NCBI GenBank assembly: GCA_008973525.1
Contig: WACJ01000550.1
Span: forward strand, 434,001 to 498,000
Source: Stenopsyche tienmushanensis
Taxonomy: Eukaryota > Arthropoda > Insecta > Trichoptera > Stenopsychidae
Length of the DNA stretch: 64,000 bases
Reading direction: 5' to 3'
A program made the position numbers and the translations under genes. This document shows, in pieces, positions 50,002 to 62,467 of the stretch; positions within the stretch are counted from its first letter, which is position 1, and each line of letters starts with the position of its first letter. The notes beneath the pieces were generated by a model, which was given only the letters and a program-made list of their open reading frames with translations, made no database searches and was not told the DNA's origin.

Positions 50002-50880
50002 CACATAAACCTTTTTTTATGCGGTAGATGCGTTCGGCAGAAAATCGCACAAAAAAAGCTATGACTTACATAGAAAAAGTGAAGATGCGTTCCATGAATT
50101 TTTAAAACCGCATAACTTCGAAACAGCTATATAAAATATATTCAAAATCGCATAAAAAAAGTTAATAAAAAAAAAAACAACAGAAAACAATAAGCCAATT
50201 AAAAAACAACATTTAAAGGACATCTTGCATCATTGGTAAAATTTAAAGGATGTCTGACATCTGAGATCTCAAATGCCAGACATCCTTACAACTTCATTCA
50301 GTTCAGTAAAAATGTCACTATAGTCCCTAACTAAAAAAATAAATCACAAAATGGTGACTGTTTAAAAAAAAATCAGTCAAGTAATTTTTTGCCCTTATAT
50401 TGTCAGTTTTAATTTTTTTTTAAATAGTTAAAAATAAATTTTGACAAATCTGGTAGTAACAATAAAAGGTTATATAAAAAAGATCTGTAACCAGTTTGAA
50501 GTAAATTAATCAATTAAAACTTAAGATATGTCAACCGTGTTGAAAAAAGTAGTTTCGAGAAAAACGCGTTAAAAGATTTCATTATGGTAGATTTAATAAA
50601 GGCCATATTTCTGCGTCATTAAAATAGCTGTAACTCCGTAAATAGTTAGAATTTTGAAAATTCCTCTGGAGAATGTATTTTAAAAAGTCGAAACATTGGA
50701 AAAATGCAAAAAAAAAAACGTAACGTATAAAATTTTTTCCCAAATTTCAGTTAGTGTTGATGATTTATTTCCTATTTTATCCAAAATATCTCGATGTGTA
50801 CTCTTTATAAAATAAATTTAAAAAAAAATTGCTTTAAAAAACCGCATAACTTCGAAATCGCACAAAAAGAGGTTTGAGTG
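50002..50880. mobile_element. TA-flanked MITE or Tc1/mariner-related element, copy 1
   Basis: The ends are CACATAAACCTTTTTTTATG on the left and, reverse-complemented, CACTCAAACCTCTTTTTGTG on the right, each continuing GCG. Both sides are flanked by TA. Subterminal words GCGGTAGATG, AATCGCACAAAAAAAGCTAT and ACCGCATAACTTCGAAA recur at 61774-61922. The interior (50170-50810) is AT-rich and has no transposase. TA duplication suggests mobilisation by a Tc1/mariner-superfamily transposase. Confidence 0.75.
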
Positions 50881-51726
50881 TACATCAGTAATCAATGAAT
50901 ACGGTGAATGAATATTTATATTTGAACTAATACGTTCAATGGTTTGGTTTTTTGATGCGGCCACGATAGTGTTAATTATTGTTGCAAATCCGGTCAATTA
51001 TAGGCGGCTGCACAACTTTATTAATCGTGTCTGTCTTCATGTTTTCGCATCCAGAAAATTGATGTAAATCTGAATCGAGACCCCAATTTTTTTTGTTGCG
51101 GTGAAATTGTTTTCCACAATCTGAATTTAGTACCGAAACTTTATAATAAGAGTTCAGGATTTATCCCATTATATCGAATCTTGGTCTATATATCTACATT
51201 TAATTCACGCTTACATAAAATTTACAGAGAATTGAAAAGAAAGAAGATTTTTGTGGGAACATTTTTACATCGAGTATTCGTTAATGGAGGAGAGTGGACG
51301 TGCAGACCGCGCAGTGATAATAGCAAACGGAATCGGAAACCAATCTGAATTCAATGTTCCGAAATCACCGGATACATTCTGAATTATCGTGGAAAAGAGG
51401 GACATAAAGACAATAGGAAACAAGGGAGCTCGGCCCGGACAAAATAATGGATTTAGAGTATATGTAAAAGACGCCCTCTGCTACCGCAGAACATCCAATG
51501 GGTCTAAATTCGGAGGAAATGAGCCGTGATAAGCATTGCCAATTTCCGTCCGCGAAGGATCAAGGGGGTGGATGGAGTCCCCACTCAAATAATCTACAAC
51601 CATCTTTAACACATTGAAGACCGTACGCATAAATCTGTGCGCCTCGAAAATTTGGATCAATGGCCCGTACGCACAGATTTGTGCGCGACGAACTACACAC
51701 ATTAAAAAAATCACAGCACTGCTGCT

Positions 51727-52065
51727 AAACATTTTTAACCTGTTTCAGAGATGTAGCTTGTTTTATATATATATAAAGATTTTAAAATATAATTTTAAAA
51801 AAATTACGCGTAATATATTCCACACTATGGACAATCGTAATTGAAACTAAAACAATATTTTATTTGAGGTTTTAACCAAAATTAAAATTTACCGAGCCGA
51901 TTCTAAACATTTTTAAACTACATAACATATATCATAAGTATAATATATGCATGTATGAAGGTTTAAAAAGCGAATATAAAAAATACGCGTAATATATTAC
52001 ACGACTTGTAAATACCAGGGACCGGAACCGAACCAACATTTTTTTAGGTTTTTTTTCGGTTCTTT
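51727..52065 (+). repeat. Diverged tandem duplication, unit about 170 bp
   Basis: Two adjacent units share, in order, CTAAACATTTTTAA, ATATATA-rich sequence, ACGCGTAATATATT.CAC and an A-rich stretch followed by GAGGTTTTAACC / TAGGTTTTTTTTCGG. The first runs about 51727-51898, the second about 51903-52065. No coding is seen. The second unit overlaps the left inverted repeat that flanks the piggyBac remnant. Confidence 0.5.
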
Positions 52066-54421
52066 TCTAAATACAATCATAATTCCACCTATTACCTTTT
52101 TATTAGAGAATGAAAACCAAAATGATTATTATATCTTATATAAAAAAAAATAAAGACATTTTGACACTTGCGCTTGCAGTGCAATTGAATTCTGACATTT
52201 GGGTGATCTTAGGTTTTTTTTTCTGCTTTTTGTAACGATTTTGCTAGATCCGCCCTTCAGTTGGGGTGGGGGAGTATTGTGTAAGCTTTCTAAACCATTA
52301 AAACTTCACGCCTTTGTTTGCATCTTGTCCAATAATGCAAGCCAATGGTCAAAAAAAATATTTGGACAAATCGTATAACATAATTGGAGGAAAGGAGACA
52401 GTACTGCACAACAAATTTTCGATAATACATATTACTTAGTGTTCGGGTTATAGTAGTGGAATTATGTTCTCGGTATAGGACACTTCGCGTCGTGATTCTA
52501 GATTTTGATAAATTTGGTTTAAAAAACTTGTGGAAGCTGAATAACTTTATTGTGAAAATTTGAATACCTTCATAATGGATAACGATCAATCACATTTGGA
52601 AGAAAATTACGAAGATTGTCTTTCAGACATACCTGATGATTATTATGAAGATAGTGACAGTGATGATGAGCTTTCGAACTCAGAAGTTCGCTTACCGCGA
52701 TCACGAGTAATGAATCTTCAAGAATCTTCTGATTCAGAACCCGATACTCCAGATGTACCTTTAGATTGGTCAGAAATTGATACAGCAAGAAATAATCAAA
52801 ATTTTGAAGCCACTCCTGGAATCAATATCTATCCAGATAATCGTGAATCGGTGAAAAGTGTTGCATCGCTGTTTATTGGTGATGATATATTTAAAACAAT
52901 CAGCGAAGAGACAAATAAATATTATGTGAAAAATAAGGACAAGTATAAAATCGTGGCTCATACAGCAAAATGGTTTGATGTGACTGTCAGAGAACTGAAA
53001 ATATTTTTTGGCCTTATTATAATTACGGGATTAGTACGCAAAAAATTAATTATACGAATACTGGTCAACTAATCCGCGAATGGAAACTCCATATTTCCGA
53101 AAAAGAATGAGTCGGAATAGATTTAAGCAAATTCTGACAGTTTTGCATTTTTCCGACAACGATTTAATAACAGGAGATTCGGAACGGCTTGCGAAGGTGC
53201 AAAATATAATAGATTATTTTCAAAAAAAATTCCAACAAGTATATACTCCTACCCAGAACTTGTCTTTAGATGAGGGGATGATACCATGGCGAGGACGTCT
53301 AAAGTTTAGAGTGTACAATCCGATGAAAATTATCAAATACGGAATTTTGAATAGAATGCTTTGCGAATCTAAAACGGGTTACATATGTAATTTTAAATTA
53401 TATTGTGGAATTGGGACGAATTTAAAAGATACAATAACCGCAGTTCTAAGGCCGTACTTAAATAAATGGTACAATATATTTGCTGACAATTTTTATAACA
53501 GTGTAGAATTGGCAAACTATTTGTATAATTTAAAAACGCGAATTTGTGGGACCATTCGTGCAAACCGGGGTATACCAGATATTTTAAAAAGCCCAAAACT
53601 GAATATTTTCCAATCTATTTTTCGCAGAAAGGGTGATGTTTTGGTTCAAGTGTGGAAAACCCACAAAAAAAGAGACGTGCGAATGATTTCCACAATCCAT
53701 CAAGCAGAAGTCGTCGATACGGGAAGAACAGATAGAAAAACCGGACTACCGATTAAAAAACCACGATGCATATTTCCAATGAAGTAAACAAAAGCTTTAT
53801 ATTTTATAAAGTATTTAAAAATATATCATTTTTGGCGTGTATTGTTGTTTCTAGAAATATGTTCATAAGCATCATCATAAATGAAACACCAAGAATAAAA
53901 GGAAACCTTTTTAACAATATATCCCTTAAAAAATGTGAAAGGGGCAGATCTTTTGAAATGCAATTACAAAGGACAACATTATTTATTGTTTCCTGTCTTC
54001 GAAAGAATTTAACAAATATCGGTAACTATTATTGAATAGAAAAATATCACAATCAGCATTTATTTTACGATATATTTTAGATGGCGATTAATTTGCCAAT
54101 TGAGAATCACTGAATGACCTTGATATGGACAAACTCAACTAAGTTTATGAATAAATTTGATTATAACTTGTTAATTGTTTTTTAATTCAAAAAAATTGTG
54201 AAAATAATAGTTTTTTTTTTTTTTTTTTTCAAATACTTCTCTCTTACACAAACCCAAGGTTCAGTACCAATGATTTAGTAACGTTTCCTTATACTTATGA
54301 GTATCCCGGAGACGAAGCTAAAAAATTTATTAATTTACACCAACTGGTTTCGAAGTTATATCAATTTAAAAAAAACATAAGATTTCTCGGAATAATCCTG
54401 AAATTCGCCCGGTCCCAGGTA
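52013..54421. repeat. Inverted repeat pair bracketing the piggyBac remnant
   Basis: TACCAGGGACCGG at 52013-52025 and CCGGTCCCAGGTA at 54409-54421 are inverted copies (12 of 13 match). They enclose 2.4 kb that includes the piggyBac transposase. They do not look like piggyBac ends (no TTAA), so they may belong to another element, or the pairing may be chance. Confidence 0.35.
52575..53787 (+). pseudogene. piggyBac transposase, frameshifted and truncated
   Basis: The first frame (52575-53072) starts MDNDQSHLEE with an acidic region typical of piggyBac N-termini, then enters the transposase fold (FDVTVRELKIFFGLIIITGL). A one-base indel in an A-run near 53041 breaks it. The second frame (53080-53787) continues in register with the family: TPYFRKRMSRNRF, NLSLDEGMIPWRGR (first catalytic Asp), IFADNFYNSVELA (second Asp). 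It ends at KKPRCIFPMK and a stop, where family members go on to the MGGVD block with the third Asp and the C-terminal Cys-rich domain. Those parts are missing or scrambled; a weak continuation may be present in 53790-54035. I could not find TTAA-flanked ends. Confidence 0.9.
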
Positions 54422-55343
54422 TAAGTTTTAGGAAATCATTAGCGGTCAACAAAGTGTTAATTTTAAAACAGCTATTTTCAGACATCCGATAAATCCGAGT
54501 GCGAGCGAATTGAAACGTCCCCACACGTCTACAAAAGAATATGGGGAAGCGGACAATAAATTTACAAAGACTCGGAAATTGAAAGGTGCCTTTGGTGTAT
54601 CGGCGAATTCAGCCTTGATCCGTATTTATATTGACAAAATACACACTTATGGATATTCAATATGTGTTTCCTTTCAAAACCTCATAACCATTAGCGCCTG
54701 CCCGATAAAATTTCAAAGGCACGATGGCACTCCGAGCGGACGTGCGCGAACGGCAGCGGAAAAATATGGATATTCATTACTCCTTCTGCCAAAAATTTAA
54801 GCGCTCATTTGATACATACCATCATTCGAGATCGTATTTTGAATTATTATGAAATATGCATGCTAAATGATATTTATTCCAATTCGTAAGCGTCGGCTGG
54901 AAAGTGCTGCCAGCGGACATAGGCATGGGTAGTAGCGACGCAATGCTACGAGCCACGTATTAATTGAAATACAGACTGTGACATTTTCTGGAAGGAGTTC
55001 TGCAAGCGTTTAACTTGTAATTAAGTCAATTCATAATACATTCATCGGACGAATAACGGACGACACCCTGACAATTAAACCAATCATATCAGGATCAAAT
55101 AAGGTGCATTCAAATATATCAATATCATAGAAGGAGCTGAGTCAATGTTTCCTTTTTTATAGAAATAATCACGCTATTCGCTGCACCTCAAGATATATTT
55201 ATTTGTTTAAGCTGCTGATCTATCAAATTTGATTCGATTAGAGTGTTACAATGTTGCATCATCAGGGTAATGCAATATTCGCGGTACGTATTTAATTAAT
55301 TAATTTTCAACATTTTTAATTGAATTGAGTCTGCCGAAAGTTA
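54422..55343. other. Non-coding interval
   Basis: No gene is supported. The 96-codon frame at 54510-54800 is GC-richer than its surroundings but has no recognisable motif. Confidence 0.4.
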
Positions 55344-55553
55344 CAGTAGAACCTCGATTATCCAAACTAAATGGGGATGAATGTAGTCGGGATAACGAAA
55401 ATCCAGATAATCGAAAATAATCATAATTGATAAGGAAAGTATTAATAATGTTTGTCTAAATTTACATATACATATAATAAATATTTTTTAATTCATTCTC
55501 AAGCCATTTCATGGCGACATCTGAACAATGAAAAGCCTCAGAATGTGTAGGAC

Positions 55554-56540
55554 TAGGGAATCCAATCCCGGGATCCCGGACAGTTTTAGGTACTTAAGAA
55601 TCCCGGGATTAGAAAACGTAATCCCGAAAATCCCGGGATTGAAATTTTTATCTAACAGAAATCGTACACCTCACCAACACGATGAAGGCTACTAAATCGA
55701 GACATTCCCGACGAAATCTGGACGCTTGGAAACAGTGGCGTAATTACTAATTGGCGAACATAAGCGACGCATAGGAGTAGTGACTGTCTAATCTATGTAT
55801 ACATATATAGCGTACATGTATGTTTTTCAAATTGTTATAGTAACCTTTCCCTACCGGTGATGTATTTACTACACCTCGACGAATAATGGGAATATCGATA
55901 TGAAATATAAGAGATATCGATATGAATCAGAATTTTTGTATTCCTCCGTAATATAATTACAAATCACATCAAAGTATTATAGTATATAAGTATTCATCTG
56001 CAGCGACGGAAATAAATAATTTGTCGGGAAATCGGGAATTTTGCGATTTTTAGTCCGTGTCTCAGCAGAAAAGAATTTTATCAGTTACATTGATGGTGTT
56101 ATACGAAAATGAGGGCTCACGCGATCATCAACTCGAACTAGCATTTAAATATCTGATGACGATACACTTTCAAACGTGCATTTTCAGCAGCAAGTTGTCT
56201 GACTTCCAAAATCAGATCCAGACTAAATGACGAAATCTAATACTAATGTTTAATGTTAATGTTACTTCGGGCATATTTTCAAAATAATATTTGAATTTTT
56301 TAGTGTTTTATTTATCTATTTTTGAATTGTATTTTTATCTTTTCTTAAATAAATAAAATTCTTTGGCCTTCAAGTGATTTTTTTATATTGAACAAATGGG
56401 CTTATTAGTAATTTTTGATCAAGGTCATTTCTTAAAATATTGAAAGTCCCAATCCCGGGATCCCGGGACTGGTCCCGGGATTGTCTAATGAAATCCCGAA
56501 ATCCCGGGATCGAAATTTTGGCTCGGGATTGGATTCCCTA
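55554..56540. mobile_element. hAT element, 987 bp, inserted in the Tigger transposase
   Basis: The left end is TAGGGAATCCAATCCCGGG and the right end, reverse-complemented, TAGGGAATCCAATCCCGAGC. An exact 8-bp duplication, TGTAGGAC, lies at 55546-55553 and 56541-56548. Each end is rich in CCCGGGAT repeats that could form hairpins. The interior matches the remnant at 26135-26814, including degraded dimerisation-domain coding near 56150-56280. It lacks most of the transposase and is non-autonomous. Confidence 0.93.
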
Positions 56541-56800
56541 TGTAGGACCAATATTCGCCCCCTCGCAAATCTCTTCTTCGTCTTCTCGAACTTATTCTTT
56601 TGAGGCAGATATTTCTTTAATTATTTCATCATTCAAAATTTTGTTTCATGATTCTTTCATAGTTGACACATTTAAAGAATTCCAACTATCTGCTGCGATG
56701 TAGCAACAATATTTTAAATGAATTTCCTCGTGGAAGCTGATATCTGTTTCTTCATTATTTTCGCCTGCTAGCAATGATCGTGGAAGGATCTCATTTCTAT

Positions 56801-57165
56801 GTCATCATCATTATAGTGCAGCCACAGTCTACTGCAGAACTATTGACCTATTCAATATCCATTCACAGGAAGGGGTTACATCCATATCGTCTGTAGCGTA
56901 CATTCACATCCTCATTTGTTCGATATTGAAGGTAGCATTACCATCGAGTTTCATCTCGAACGCTCACCCAGCGGGTATCCTGAATTAACGTATTGACGAA
57001 CGCTTTCGCGAGCAAATACTGAGTGGTTTTCTTCTGGAGATAATGGAAAACTACTCTAGACGACCTTTTTGATTCTACATGGAAGAGCTTTCTGGAGTGT
57101 AAAGAGTCCAGTCCCTTCTTTACTTGCTAGGGTGTTGCCGGGCTAGGGTGAAGACATACGTGACG
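56801..57165 (-). repeat. Retroelement 3'-end repeat, copy 3 (reverse)
   Basis: The reverse complement of the 1384-1723 family. It starts with the tail GTCATCATCATTATAG and runs through CTACTGCAGAAC, ATATCCATTCACAGGAAGGG, CGCTCACCCAGCGGG and a CTTGCTAGGGTGTTGCCGGG-like end. It lies inside the Tigger element, between transposase fragments, so it was inserted after the Tigger. Confidence 0.7.
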
Positions 57166-58380
57166 CACGTCCACATTCGAGACTGAATGCTTTCCTATTT
57201 CAGGTCGACCCTCTCAGTTCGGCGATTTTAAAACGATATAGAAGACAACGGAAGACAATGCTGTTCTTCTTGTCCTTGTTCTGTTCCTAAAGCTTACTGA
57301 CTCCGAACCGGTAAGGTTCATCATGTTACATATTGTTGGGTAGGGTCGACTATGTAAGAGATATCGAGTGACAGGCATGTCATGATTTGTAGAAGTAGCA
57401 ATGAATAGTAGATAAACTGAGTATCAGCTTGCTGTTAAAAGAGTATTTAAGTATTTAATCTGTAAATAAGTACTCGTCAAGTGGCCAATAGTTAAAATAC
57501 ATAAAATCGTATTAGCACAGTAGTTAGGAGTATCTATTACACCCTGATCTATCGTTTGTATTGCCGACGAGCCATTGGGTGGAAGAAATTTTACCGCAAA
57601 CATTTCATCGACATATAGATTGGTGGGACGGTGCTATCTATGGAGTTTTGATATTTTTTCACTTCTGATATGAACTGTTTTTCACAACATTGTTTAAAAA
57701 ATTCACCATTTATCCAGGCTTTTTTTCTGATGATCATATTTAAACGGAAGACTTTTGATATTTTTAAAGCATCTAGGGTTCTTTGATTTTCCAATGATTA
57801 GCAGTGGCAACCTGTGTCTGCCTGCTGCATTTGCACACACCATTATAGTGACAGGTTCTTTACTGGTTTTGTATCCAGGTGCAGTATTTCCACGTCTTGA
57901 TGCAAAAGATTTGTTGGGTAGTTTTTTTTCCAATTTAAGTCGGTCTCATCAACATTGTATATACATTCTTCGTCGAATCCTTCCTTCTCCACAAATAGCT
58001 TTAATGTGTCAATTAGTGTATTTGCTGAAGGTATATCAGGAGAAAGCTTTTTCGCATGAATTTCAAGCTCCTTGATATCATGTCGTCCTTTTTCAAGCCA
58101 GCCCGAACTTGCTTTGAAGATGGAATTGCTTTTTCATACAATAATGGAACAGATATTGGCCACATAAAAATACGCTCTTCAACTTCTGTATTTTCTGATT
58201 TTTTCATAACTTTTCGCTTTGAGCTTCCATCTTCTCATATTAAACAATTAGTTAACTTCGTAATATACAATCCATTACGTACGTGAGCAAAAGTGGACAC
58301 AATTCTCCACGTGCAAATCAGCAAATTATATAGTTTTTTGTTTTATTTTAAACACTCCGGATAATCGAGTTTCTACTATG

Positions 58381-61300
58381 TATGTAAGAGTAGGAGTTTA
58401 TTCTGCCAACATTCGGTCTACATCTACAAATCATAAAAATATAAATTTTTAAATCATCGATAAGCCTATCGTGGTATTCATTGATAATCATAGAATTGTG
58501 ATAAGGTACGTCGGTTGATTTATGAATATTTTTCGAACAAAAATGAGAATCAGGTATAATTTCTACGATCCGAAGAGAAAAGGAAATTGTATCTGAGCAA
58601 AGTTACCGCTTCATGATGGCTTTGAATATTGGCAAAGCCCAATGCACCAATTGAATCAGATCACTTTGAAATTATATCAATTGGTACGATATTTAAGCAA
58701 AAGTATTTTTATTAATTTAACGTAATCATCTAGTTGTGTTATCCATCATTTAAATCTTTTACAACTCGTTATTTCTTAAGCTCAATCAAGCATTGATTGG
58801 TAAGTTTACTTACATTTACACCAAAATTTGATTGACACTTTAATTATTAATTTTCAATCTTTGTTGAGCAAGCTATAAATGTGAAAGCCTATTCTTACTC
58901 ATTTATCACAAATTCTTGTACAGAATACATATTTAAATAACGATCTTTGAAGTTTGATAAATGCAGTTAATTCATCTAGTCTTCTTATTTTTCAAATGTG
59001 ATATGAATAGCTGTGGATCAACACACTTGCATTTACATCTAGTTGGCGATTTATAAATGACAATAAGCTAATGGTAATGCTTTAAAAAATGCATGAAGTT
59101 AGCACAAGAATGCGGAAGACGCTCTTCTAAATGTGGGGAGATATTAATAGTGTCCTCCATTATGAGAATTTAAAAATTTAGAGAATTTGACAGAAGTTAT
59201 TAATCGTGCCAAATTAAATCTTTTAAACCAGGCGACACTTAAAACAGGAATATAAAATAGGCATAGATTCTATAATGTAGTAAAATTATCGATAGCTAAA
59301 ACACTTGAACAATAGAAAATACCGATATCACCTAATGATGTATGAAAATTCGAATGTCTTTAATATTGAGCTTATGCATAGGCGAATGTTCGAACTATGT
59401 TCTTAAAAATAATCTTAAAAAATACTTGTTCTTCGCTTATACGCTCATTTTTACAGTTGATAGAATTAAATATATAATAATTCGTACGTGGGCTTTGAGT
59501 TACAAAGGATTTTCAATGGTCACCGTTTCGAGCGCCGGAAAGTCTCCTGCTCAAAGAATAAATGACCGGACTTTCTTATATCGATCGGTTAACTGGTATT
59601 TTTTCTATCTTACGTAACATAGGATAATATCCGGGAAGGATCAGACAAAGAGATTTGTTTTGCGTCCTCGCAGCGGGCTCCTAATGTCCATTACAAATTT
59701 GGGTTCTTATCTAAGCAACTCGTCCATACGGCGATAAAAATGGAACTTGTGAGCCGTATCGGGCATTTTGATTCATAACAAGCATAAAAGTGACTATCCG
59801 TATCGCGAAAGAGAAGATGGACAGCCTCCATGAATAAAGATAAGAAGCAAGTCGAGCTGGAGGTAGACCGAGTGGTTTTAGTTGGCAAAAATCAATGACA
59901 TGCCTGTGCCCAAGCTTACTAATTAGCACAGTGACACTTCAAGCTCTACCGCTGCCTTTATTGCACGTTTCGTCTACTCAGTTTGAGTTATAACATCGTT
60001 TTAAAATGTATTTCCATCGCAATTGAATTCAGTCTGCAAACAACCCTTGAAATATCTGACAAGAAAAAATTAAATAACAAAGAAAAATACAAATGCGAAT
60101 CTTTGAAGTCGGCTAAATTAAATATCGATACATTTCGTTCCCAATTAAAAAGTCGCCAGCAACAGGTTCAAACTAAAAGCCGTTTAATAATTATTAGTTA
60201 TAATGTCAGTAATAGATAGCACTAGTATAGAATCGAGGGTTAGTGTTGTAATTTGGACATATCGAACGGGCTCTACATTTAATCGTAGCACTCGATACAG
60301 CCTATTGCATTATTGCAATTGCTGGAGTGCTCGTAGAATGCTTCAATTAACCCATGCATAAAAGTGACCAAGAGACAGGGATATTGGTTTAAAAATATCA
60401 AGAAAATAATGCGTTTTATGTTATCGGAAATCAAAAATAATTACATTATAATCGCGTTAGAGAATATGCTCAAAAGGCTCATGGAAGCTTTTAAAATGGC
60501 GCAACAAAGAATCAATCGAGTCCCATGCCATAATTGCAGGGGAAGCCAGCGGGGAAGAGGACAAGTCTTTCCGCGGCCAAGACTATCGGTCGACTCTCCT
60601 ATTTTCGTCTGTGCATTCGCATTTAAATTTCACGCACGCGCAGAAGGACAGAAATAGGCCGCTACTATTTTCGTAAATTGCGACTGCAATGATTCACGCT
60701 ACGTTTTTTATTCGAGAAGTTTTTTTACAAACATTTTCTATTATAACTTATTTGACTCCTTTAACTACAATTTTTTTCAGTGAAATTTTTATAGTGGCTT
60801 TAAATATTTTGTCACAAAATTGGCATCCTTGAAAAATTTTTCATAGCATCATTAAATCTAAAAATGGACACAGCGTTTAAATTGATTCAAATATTTCCGA
60901 GTTATCGTTCTCACAGTAGACTAATGTAATTGAAATACAAAAATATAAATTTGCAGTGCCGTCTTTCGACAATAAATGTTTATTAGGCATGTTTTAAATT
61001 AATCTTTACTATCCTTAGCGGTCCATTGAATAAATAGGGCCTCTTCTATAATGAACTGTGAGCTAGTTTACAAATATTGGAGGATAGGTGCGTCTTTCTC
61101 AATTAAAAAGTCGGATTAACAAATATGACGTATATTTGATCGTCATTAAGTGCATTTATGGTGTCGGTATCGTTAGCATGAGCGGAAGGATTATCACAAG
61201 GCGCCATGTCGACAAACATGCTGCAGTGGTGCTCTGAAAAAAAAAAGTGCTGAATAATTAATCCTCCCGGGGAGATCAGTTCAAAGAGAAGAGCTGCATG

Positions 61301-61773
61301 GATGAAGCTTTAGATTTCAACTGTAATCGTGGACGAGTCGACGAAAAAAATATGCCCAGACAACATTTGTGCCACAATCGATTGTGGATTTGAACCGAGA
61401 TACATCTGAGAATCGTCAATGTTAAAATTAACATTTGGTCCCCCGCTATGAAGTTACCGAAGAGCTTTTAGGCCAGAGGCGTCCTTTCTGTAGCCATGGC
61501 CGCACCCGCAAAAAATGGATGCATTTGATTTGAGTAATTCGGTTCTCGTGTTAACCCTTGGAGCGATGCAAAGAGTTAACAACGCTAACAACAACGATGA
61601 AAGATTATAAAATGATAGCGGTAAATTTGATGAAAAACCAAATCAAACCAGATTTGATGATCCTATTTAAATGATTTTGAAAATTTTGGATGTACTTGTA
61701 TATAAACCTTTTGAAAACTATTCAAGGAAACAGTAGTCAAGCTGATATTTCCTACACCGTTGATATTATATTA
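58381..61773. other. Non-coding interval
   Basis: No gene is supported. Positions 60571-60592 carry a GC-rich word (CCGCGGCCAAGACTATCGG, then TCG) nearly identical to 7228-7249. Positions 61140-61560 are GC-richer than average, with no long frame. Confidence 0.4.
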
Positions 61774-61922
61774 CACTTTTTTTGTGCGGTAGATGTATTC
61801 TGCGGGAAATCGCACAAAAAAAGCTATACCTTATATAGGAAAAGTGAAGATTCTATAGATTTAAAAAACCGCATAACTTCGAAATCGCACAAAAAAAAGT
61901 CGCACAAAAAAAGGTTTAAGTG
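61774..61922. mobile_element. TA-flanked MITE, copy 2 (149 bp)
   Basis: A short relative of 50002-50880, flanked by TA (61772-61773 and 61923-61924). It keeps TTTTTTTGTGCGGTAGATG, AATCGCACAAAAAAAGCTAT, ACCGCATAACTTCGAAATCG and the end AAAAAAAGGTTTAAGTG, and lacks the long AT-rich interior. The left terminus has lost the AAACC part of the TIR. Confidence 0.75.
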
Positions 61923-61924
61923 TA

Positions 61925-62467
61925 TATTGGTATTATTCTACAAAATAATACAAATATTTTCATTGAAAACAATGGATTTTAATTATTAAACTTTATTAAC
62001 AATGATAAAAACATATTCTGCGTTTTCTTCTCATCAAATTCGAAAAGTGGATGTCGAAAAAGAAAGCCTTTGCAAGAAAATGCGTAACGAAATACGAATA
62101 ATCCATGATTCATTTTTAAGTGAAATTTGTATACACACATTACAGTACGACAAATTAGCTTGAACGTCACGAAAAATGAAACTTCAAGGAGCAATTGATT
62201 GGAAAGAGGGATCATCGTCTATAGTCTCTCAGTCTCTAGACACAATATATGAATATACATGCTATGCGCCGCGCCGTCTCTACTGTATATGTGTGCATTC
62301 ATGCAAAGCCTGTTTTATTATATATTACACAACAATGCATAAAATCATTTTTTCTAGGAGCTAAGAATTTTCATTTCTATCGCACGAATCTCACGTACTG
62401 ATTTTTTATCATCTCCCAAGGATAACTGACCAGCTTTTAAAAGCATGTCTTCATGATATGTGTTCAG
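61925..62467. other. Non-coding interval
   Basis: I see nothing here beyond AT-rich sequence and chance frames. Confidence 0.4.

Larger units (their letters stand above)
55344..58380 (-). mobile_element. Tigger/pogo element hosting nested insertions
   Basis: The TIRs are CAGTAGAACCTCGATTATCC on the left and, reverse-complemented, CATAGTAGAAACTCGATTATCC on the right, with TA on both sides. The transposase is on the minus strand. It starts around 58200 (a helix-turn-helix segment including SVPLLYEKAIPSS) and continues at 57933-57703 (LPNKSFASRRGNTAPGYKTS, VTIMVCANAAGRHRLPLLII, GKSKNPRCFKNI) and 57720-57590 (AWINGEFFKQCCEKQFISEV). The segment with the second and third Asp is missing. The C-terminus reappears at about 56541-56700 (AADSWNSLNVSTMKES) and, beyond the hAT insertion, at about 55480-55553 (SEAFHCSDVAMKWLENELKN). 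Frameshifts and insertions make it inactive. It is a distinct subfamily from the element in the Cdt2 intron. Confidence 0.9.

Noticed and set aside
54207..54231. Poly-T run of more than 20 bases, possible reverse retroposon tail
   Set aside because: No retroposed sequence or target duplication could be recognised next to it.
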